A stretch of 64,000 nt of DNA, taken from contig JAZDFC010000026.1 in the NCBI GenBank assembly GCA_043808235.1, forward strand, positions 65,936 to 129,935, read 5' to 3'. The notes beneath the pieces were generated by a model. It saw nothing but the letters and a program-made list of their open reading frames with translations. It had not been told where the DNA came from and made no database searches. This DNA is from JAZDFC01 sp043808235 (lineage in GTDB: Bacteria > Bacteroidota > Ignavibacteria > Ignavibacteriales > Melioribacteraceae). Shown piece by piece: positions 60,151 to 64,000 of this stretch (its first letter is position 1; every line of letters begins with the position of its first letter). Both the position numbers and the translations under genes were made by a program.

Positions 60151-62024
60151 ATAGGTTTGTTCACTTCCGTATTTATAACATTTATCGATTCACGTACTTT
60201 ATCAAAATATAACGAGTTGGGGAATTTTTCAAGAAATTTTTTATAAGCCTCATTTGCTTTTGATAAATCTTTTATCCCAAAACGGTATGTGTTCCCAAGT
60301 AAAAACAGTGCTTTATCCGAGTATAATTTGTTTTCTTCATCGTTCGATATTTTTTCAAGGATTGCAATTGCGCTGGAATAATTATTCAAAGCGATGTCCA
60401 TTTGAGCCATTTTAAATTTGGAAAGGCTGTTAAGAATGAATAGGTTCTTATCTTCAGATAGAGTTTTATATATCGCAATTGCATCGGAATAATTTTTCTG
60501 TTCGACGAGGAATTCAGCTTCTGCAAAAGACGACAGATTGAGCGAATCATTTTTGAAAGTACTGATTATCATGGCGAGTTCGAGTGCATTGTTTGCATTG
60601 TCATCGGATAGATCCGCCGTCACATTAGCCAGTCCGATTAATGCAGCCGGATAATTTCCCTGCCAAAAATTTATCTGGGCTAACTTAAACTTCGCATAAT
60701 TTTGAAGTTCCGGTTCACTGCGTTTATTTGAAATAACTTTTTGAAAATAAACTGTGGCTTTATCTTTATCCCCTTTCTGAAGATAAATTTGACCCAACTT
60801 TTGATTGCATACTGAGGCAGCCTGCGTAATTGGGTAGTTATTTATAACTTCGTTGAAGATTTTTTCTGCCTCGTTTATCCGGTTTAGCCTTTCAAAAAAT
60901 ATGCTTCCGATTCTCATTTTAGCGGTGGCTTTAATATCAGCCTGATTCGCTTCAGTAACCAACCGCGTGTATGACCCGATTACGGTCTCATATTCGTTTA
61001 CCCATGTTGTATCATTTTCGTTAAACGGTTTCCATGATTTATCGGGACCGGCAATTTTATTATTCAGAATCTCTTCAAGTCCGTTTACGTAATTTATTTT
61101 TGCTTGAAAAATAAAAGGAGAAGCCGGATATTTATCGAAAAGTAAATTATAAGCCTCAGTCGCAATTTCGTATTGATTACTGCGCATAGCAAGCTGCGCA
61201 AAGGTAAATAACTGCGCGCCGTTCTTCGAAGATTTTGCATCGAATTTTTTAACAGCTTCGAAAGCATTTGCGTACTCGCCGATCTGCATATAAACATAAT
61301 TTAGCAAATCCCAATAAACCGGGAGGTCTTTATCTTCAGCATATTTCCGGATGACTTCAAGCGATTGATTAGCGGCGCTATGCCTGCTCAAGTAACCGTT
61401 CATCCGGTTTTTAACAAGGTTAATCTGTTCCGGTGATGAAACAAGAAGCGAACAAAACTCTTCGGCAGCCTTCCCAAATTCCATTGTTAATGAATAAAGG
61501 TTGGCTAAATCGTAGGCATATATCCGGGCATCGTGTGTTTGCTTTTTACCAAGGTTAAGGATTTCAAGCGCTTTTTCAAAATCGCGGCACTCGATAACAT
61601 AACTGGCAATTAATTTGTAATTGGAAGGCTGAGATGGAATTAAAGATAATGCGCTGTCCCAAATCTCGTAAGCCATATCTCTCTTATCCGTTAAATAATA
61701 TGTTATTCCAAGTAAACCATAAAGACTAATATCCTGAGGATACAGTTTTAGGCGGTTTTCGAGAAATGAGATTGACTCGTGATATTGTTTTAGTTGGATG
61801 TACATTTTATTTAATGATTCGGCATACATTGGATTGCCCGGTTCTATATTTACCAAATCGAAATAAACTGCTTTCGCTTTTTCATATTGCCCCACGCGCT
61901 CCAAACTTTGCGCGGATTTATACCTCGTTTCATTGAGTGAATTGTTCTGCGCGGAAAGATTAATTGTGATAACTAAAAAAAGCGCAGCTATAAATAAGCT
62001 TTTCATTTTAGGAATGTCTTTCAT
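60147..62024 (-). CDS. Exported tetratricopeptide-repeat protein
   Basis: A 625-residue protein. The first ATG (62022-62024) overlaps the stop of the oxidase gene by one base (TAATG); a second ATG six codons in starts the signal peptide proper ('MKSLFIAALFLVITINLSAQ'). The rest is a solenoid of TPR-like helix pairs, for example 'RVGQYEKAKAVYFDLVNIEP', 'YGLLGITYYLTDKRDMAYEI' and 'KGDKDKATVYFQKVISNK', with some units of the outer-membrane lipoprotein BamD/YbgF type. No enzymatic motif is seen. It probably scaffolds periplasmic or outer-membrane complexes. It is coupled to genes on both sides. Confidence 0.87.
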   Translation of the reverse strand: MKDIPKMKSLFIAALFLVITINLSAQNNSLNETRYKSAQSLERVGQYEKAKAVYFDLVNIEPGNPMYAESLNKMYIQLKQYHESISFLENRLKLYPQDISLYGLLGITYYLTDKRDMAYEIWDSALSLIPSQPSNYKLIASYVIECRDFEKALEILNLGKKQTHDARIYAYDLANLYSLTMEFGKAAEEFCSLLVSSPEQINLVKNRMNGYLSRHSAANQSLEVIRKYAEDKDLPVYWDLLNYVYMQIGEYANAFEAVKKFDAKSSKNGAQLFTFAQLAMRSNQYEIATEAYNLLFDKYPASPFIFQAKINYVNGLEEILNNKIAGPDKSWKPFNENDTTWVNEYETVIGSYTRLVTEANQADIKATAKMRIGSIFFERLNRINEAEKIFNEVINNYPITQAASVCNQKLGQIYLQKGDKDKATVYFQKVISNKRSEPELQNYAKFKLAQINFWQGNYPAALIGLANVTADLSDDNANNALELAMIISTFKNDSLNLSSFAEAEFLVEQKNYSDAIAIYKTLSEDKNLFILNSLSKFKMAQMDIALNNYSSAIAILEKISNDEENKLYSDKALFLLGNTYRFGIKDLSKANEAYKKFLEKFPNSLYFDKVRESINVINTEVNKPI

Positions 62025-63502
62025 TATTTCAGATAAACCGGGTCAATCATGTTGCCGATGTTTAAAATTAGATTCGGATCCAACGATTTTTTAATCGAAG
62101 CCATTTTCTTAATATTCTCTTCGCCGTACATTTTTAATAAATAGTCTCTTTTCAATTTCCCTATACCATGTTCGGCAGAAATTGTTCCATTCAATTCAAT
62201 TACTCTTTCGCAGAGATGCAAGTATATTTCCTTTGCTTTCACAAATTGATCTTTGTCTTCGGGCAGCATATTTAGATGAATATGCGAATCGCCGAAATGT
62301 CCGTATGCAAGATAATTTATATTTGCTTCTTCCACTTTACTTTTCGCGTAGTAGTAAAATTCATTGAAAGAAGTATGTGGAACCGCGAAATCCGTTCCGA
62401 CTTTTGTAAGATTCCGGCTGCTGATAAATTCATTCACCTTGTACGAAACGGAATGCCGAAAGTCTTTGAATTTCTCCCGTTCCTTTTCGTTGAAAGCAAA
62501 CCACGAATTTTCGTCGTCGCCGTTGAATTCGGAAATCAATTCAATCCATGCTTCGAACAATGTCTCCTGGCTATCGCCGGTTATTTCCTGTTCAAACCAT
62601 ACAGCTGCTTTTGCATACAGTGGAATATTCGGGAAATCCGTTGATAAAAATCGCAACGATTTCTCATCGAAAAACTCTAATCCCAGCGCATCAATCAATG
62701 TTGATTCATCCGGTTTATGCTGCGTCAATGTTCTTGCTTTGGAAATAAAGTCGAGAGCGTTCTGTTCTTCCTTGAAAAATACAACGCTCGATAAAACATC
62801 ATCCGGTTTAGCGATCAATCTTAATTTTGCTTGCGTGATAATTCCCAGTGTGCCTTCGCATCCGATGAACAAATCGATAATATCCATTCCGGATTTATTG
62901 TAATAACCGGCGGAGTTTTTTAGATCGGGAGTTTTGTATTCGGGCATTTCAATTAAAATATCTTTCCCGGATTCGGAGCGAATAACTACTTTCGAATCGG
63001 TTACAAAATTCTTGTTTCTCTCAAGATAAATTACTTCGCCGTCGGGAAGAACAATCCGCAGTCCGTCAACAAATGCGCGGGTTGCGCCATATTTAAAACT
63101 CTTCGCGCCGGATGCGTTTGTTGCGATTGTGGCGCCGAGAAAACAATTTCTTTCCGTCGGATCAGGCGGATATAACAAATTCTTTTCATCAACAATCTTC
63201 TGAAATTCCTCGAGGATAACACCGGTCTCTACGAGGGCATATTTTTCGTCAGAATTAATTTCGAGAACTTTGTTCAACTTATCGGTGGCAATAACAATTC
63301 CTCCGTTCGGGGTTCTTCCGCCGGTTAGTCCGGTTCCGTTACCCGAAATTGTTACTTGAATTTTTTTCTCGTTAGCTTCTTTGATAATCTCAACAATCTC
63401 GTCTTCGGTTTCGGGAAAACACACAGCGTCGCAGTTGCCGCGCACGTTAGAAGCGTCAACTAAATAGTTCTGGAATTCGGATGGATCAGTTTTTATTATC
63501 AT
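62024..63502 (-). CDS. FAD-binding oxidase/dehydrogenase (GlcD/D-lactate dehydrogenase-like)
   Basis: A 492-residue flavoprotein. The FAD_binding_4 domain (about 20-220) includes 'TISGNGTGLTGGRTPNGGIV' and 'PPDPTERNCFLGATIATNAS', the pyrophosphate-binding regions, and the FAD-oxidase C domain (about 240-490) ends with 'SAEHGIGKLKRDYL', where the His is catalytic in the family. Likely substrates are glycolate, D-lactate or other 2-hydroxy acids, with electrons passed to quinone or an electron-transfer flavoprotein; no GlcE/GlcF subunits are adjacent. It heads the oxidase-TPR-clpX run. Confidence 0.92.
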   Translation of the reverse strand: MIIKTDPSEFQNYLVDASNVRGNCDAVCFPETEDEIVEIIKEANEKKIQVTISGNGTGLTGGRTPNGGIVIATDKLNKVLEINSDEKYALVETGVILEEFQKIVDEKNLLYPPDPTERNCFLGATIATNASGAKSFKYGATRAFVDGLRIVLPDGEVIYLERNKNFVTDSKVVIRSESGKDILIEMPEYKTPDLKNSAGYYNKSGMDIIDLFIGCEGTLGIITQAKLRLIAKPDDVLSSVVFFKEEQNALDFISKARTLTQHKPDESTLIDALGLEFFDEKSLRFLSTDFPNIPLYAKAAVWFEQEITGDSQETLFEAWIELISEFNGDDENSWFAFNEKEREKFKDFRHSVSYKVNEFISSRNLTKVGTDFAVPHTSFNEFYYYAKSKVEEANINYLAYGHFGDSHIHLNMLPEDKDQFVKAKEIYLHLCERVIELNGTISAEHGIGKLKRDYLLKMYGEENIKKMASIKKSLDPNLILNIGNMIDPVYLK

Positions 63503-63547
63503 AGTTTTCGAAATTAATTATTGGTGGTGAATATTTCTATAAATCTC

Positions 63548-63692
63548 AAATACCAAAAAGCAAACAACAAACAAAAACCAATTTTCAAAATCCCAAATTG
63601 AACAGATTAAGTAATTTCAAAATGTTATGTTCACTGATATTTATCGAAGACCTGGCATTTGGATATTGTTTGTTATTTATCTTTTGGTGCTT
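63548..63692. repeat. Imperfect inverted repeat with a long loop, touching the Trm112-like stop
   Basis: Arms of 25 bases at 63548-63572 (AAATACCAAAAAGCAAACAA...) and 63668-63692 are inverted copies at 19 of 25 positions, separated by 95 bases. The right arm ends on the stop codon of the Trm112-like gene. Sequences rich in 'AAATACCAAA/CAAACAACAAAC' occur as dispersed elements in related genomes as far as I recall. Confidence 0.5.
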
Positions 63693-63903
63693 AAACAGTT
63701 CTATTATGCTTCTTCATAATTTCTTTCCACGTTTCCACATCAAGCTGTTCGGATTCGTCGATAAGCATGATCGGTATATCATCTTCAATCTTGTAACGGC
63801 GCCTTGTAGTAGGATCGACCGATACGAGAAAATCTCCGTCGAGCACCAAATCCGCCTTGGATTCCGGGCAGCATAAAATATCGAGCAGTTCTTTGCTGAT
63901 CAT
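63691..63903 (-). CDS. Trm112-family protein (UPF0434/YcaR-like)
   Basis: A 70-residue protein with GGAG before the ATG. 'MISKELLDILCCPESKADLV' and 'TRRRYKIEDDIPIMLIDES' match the bacterial Trm112/YcaR family in order and length. The N-terminal Cys pair is kept but the second pair of the zinc knuckle is missing, as in many bacterial members. Eukaryotic and archaeal Trm112 activates methyltransferases; bacterial roles are unclear. A divergent or downstream partner is not visible. The last ~100 bases of the window hold no gene I can support. Confidence 0.92.
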   Translation of the reverse strand: MISKELLDILCCPESKADLVLDGDFLVSVDPTTRRRYKIEDDIPIMLIDESEQLDVETWKEIMKKHNRTV

Positions 63904-64000
63904 ACTATCTCCAATAAAATTACCGGCAAAAATAACTAACCTTCGTGACTATTGATAGACAAAAAAGAAGAGTAAGATTATGAACAAGAATAAGAATATG

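Noticed and set aside
63961..64000. Possible gene start (ATG near 63980) at the right edge
   Set aside because: Only seven codons are visible and they are made of AAGAATAAGAATATG-type low-complexity sequence.

Overview
The window is AT-rich bacterial chromosome, most likely from the Ignavibacteria/Chlorobi side of the Bacteroidota. The main evidence is three secreted proteins that end in the 'NYPNPFNPTT' type C-terminal sorting domain, which is linked to type IX secretion and typical of that group. A DUF5686/carboxypeptidase-regulatory protein and a GIN-domain lipoprotein fit the same group. I saw no tRNA, rRNA operon, transposase, phage gene or CRISPR array. The one clear RNA gene is RNase P RNA (rnpB). 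This is inference from motifs; no search was run.

Layout. 1-6.2 kb: an ECF sigma factor with a coupled anti-sigma (truncated by the window edge) sits divergent to a Spy-like protein, a MacA-type adaptor, a MacB-type ATPase and permease, and a TolC-type channel, which together form a complete tripartite exporter. 6.5-12.2 kb: a giant secreted C25 (gingipain-type) peptidase and an Ada/Ogt DNA-repair protein. 12.4-17 kb: TrkH/TrkA potassium uptake, an oxidoreductase, a methyltransferase and a GIN-domain lipoprotein. 17.1-21.6 kb: two more sorted proteins, one built of YD-like repeats and one GH3 glucosidase with a CBM. 22-24.3 kb: a second ECF sigma factor with a degenerate anti-sigma-like partner, a lipoprotein and a DUF2085 membrane protein. 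24.3-28.4 kb: rnpB-recJ-yebC-ruvC-ruvA. 28.8-31 kb: GDP-fucose synthesis (fcl, gmd).

31.1-36.4 kb holds the most unusual locus: two tandem copies of a three-gene cassette. The proteins look like the minor pilins PilV/MshD, PilW/MshO and PilX/MshP, with a long surface-type domain on the third, but they lack a normal prepilin cleavage motif. 36.4-48.8 kb: an epimerase, a DUF5686 protein, two GH13 amylases flanking a coupled pair of hybrid histidine kinases, and an AI-2E-type permease. 49-55.2 kb: an outer-membrane porin-like protein, an ActP-type acetate symporter with its DUF485 partner, and a Cache-PAS-CBS-nucleotidyltransferase fusion likely to sense small acids and signal to this uptake system. 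55.2-64 kb: a phosphoesterase, a TrpR-family repressor next to trpB2 and a small Cys-rich protein, then clpX coupled to a TPR protein and a GlcD-like FAD oxidase, and a Trm112-like protein.

Short palindromic and heptameric repeats are scattered through the window. Most are intergenic. Two lie in frame at the same position of two sorting domains, and one lies across the N-terminal coding region of an amylase.
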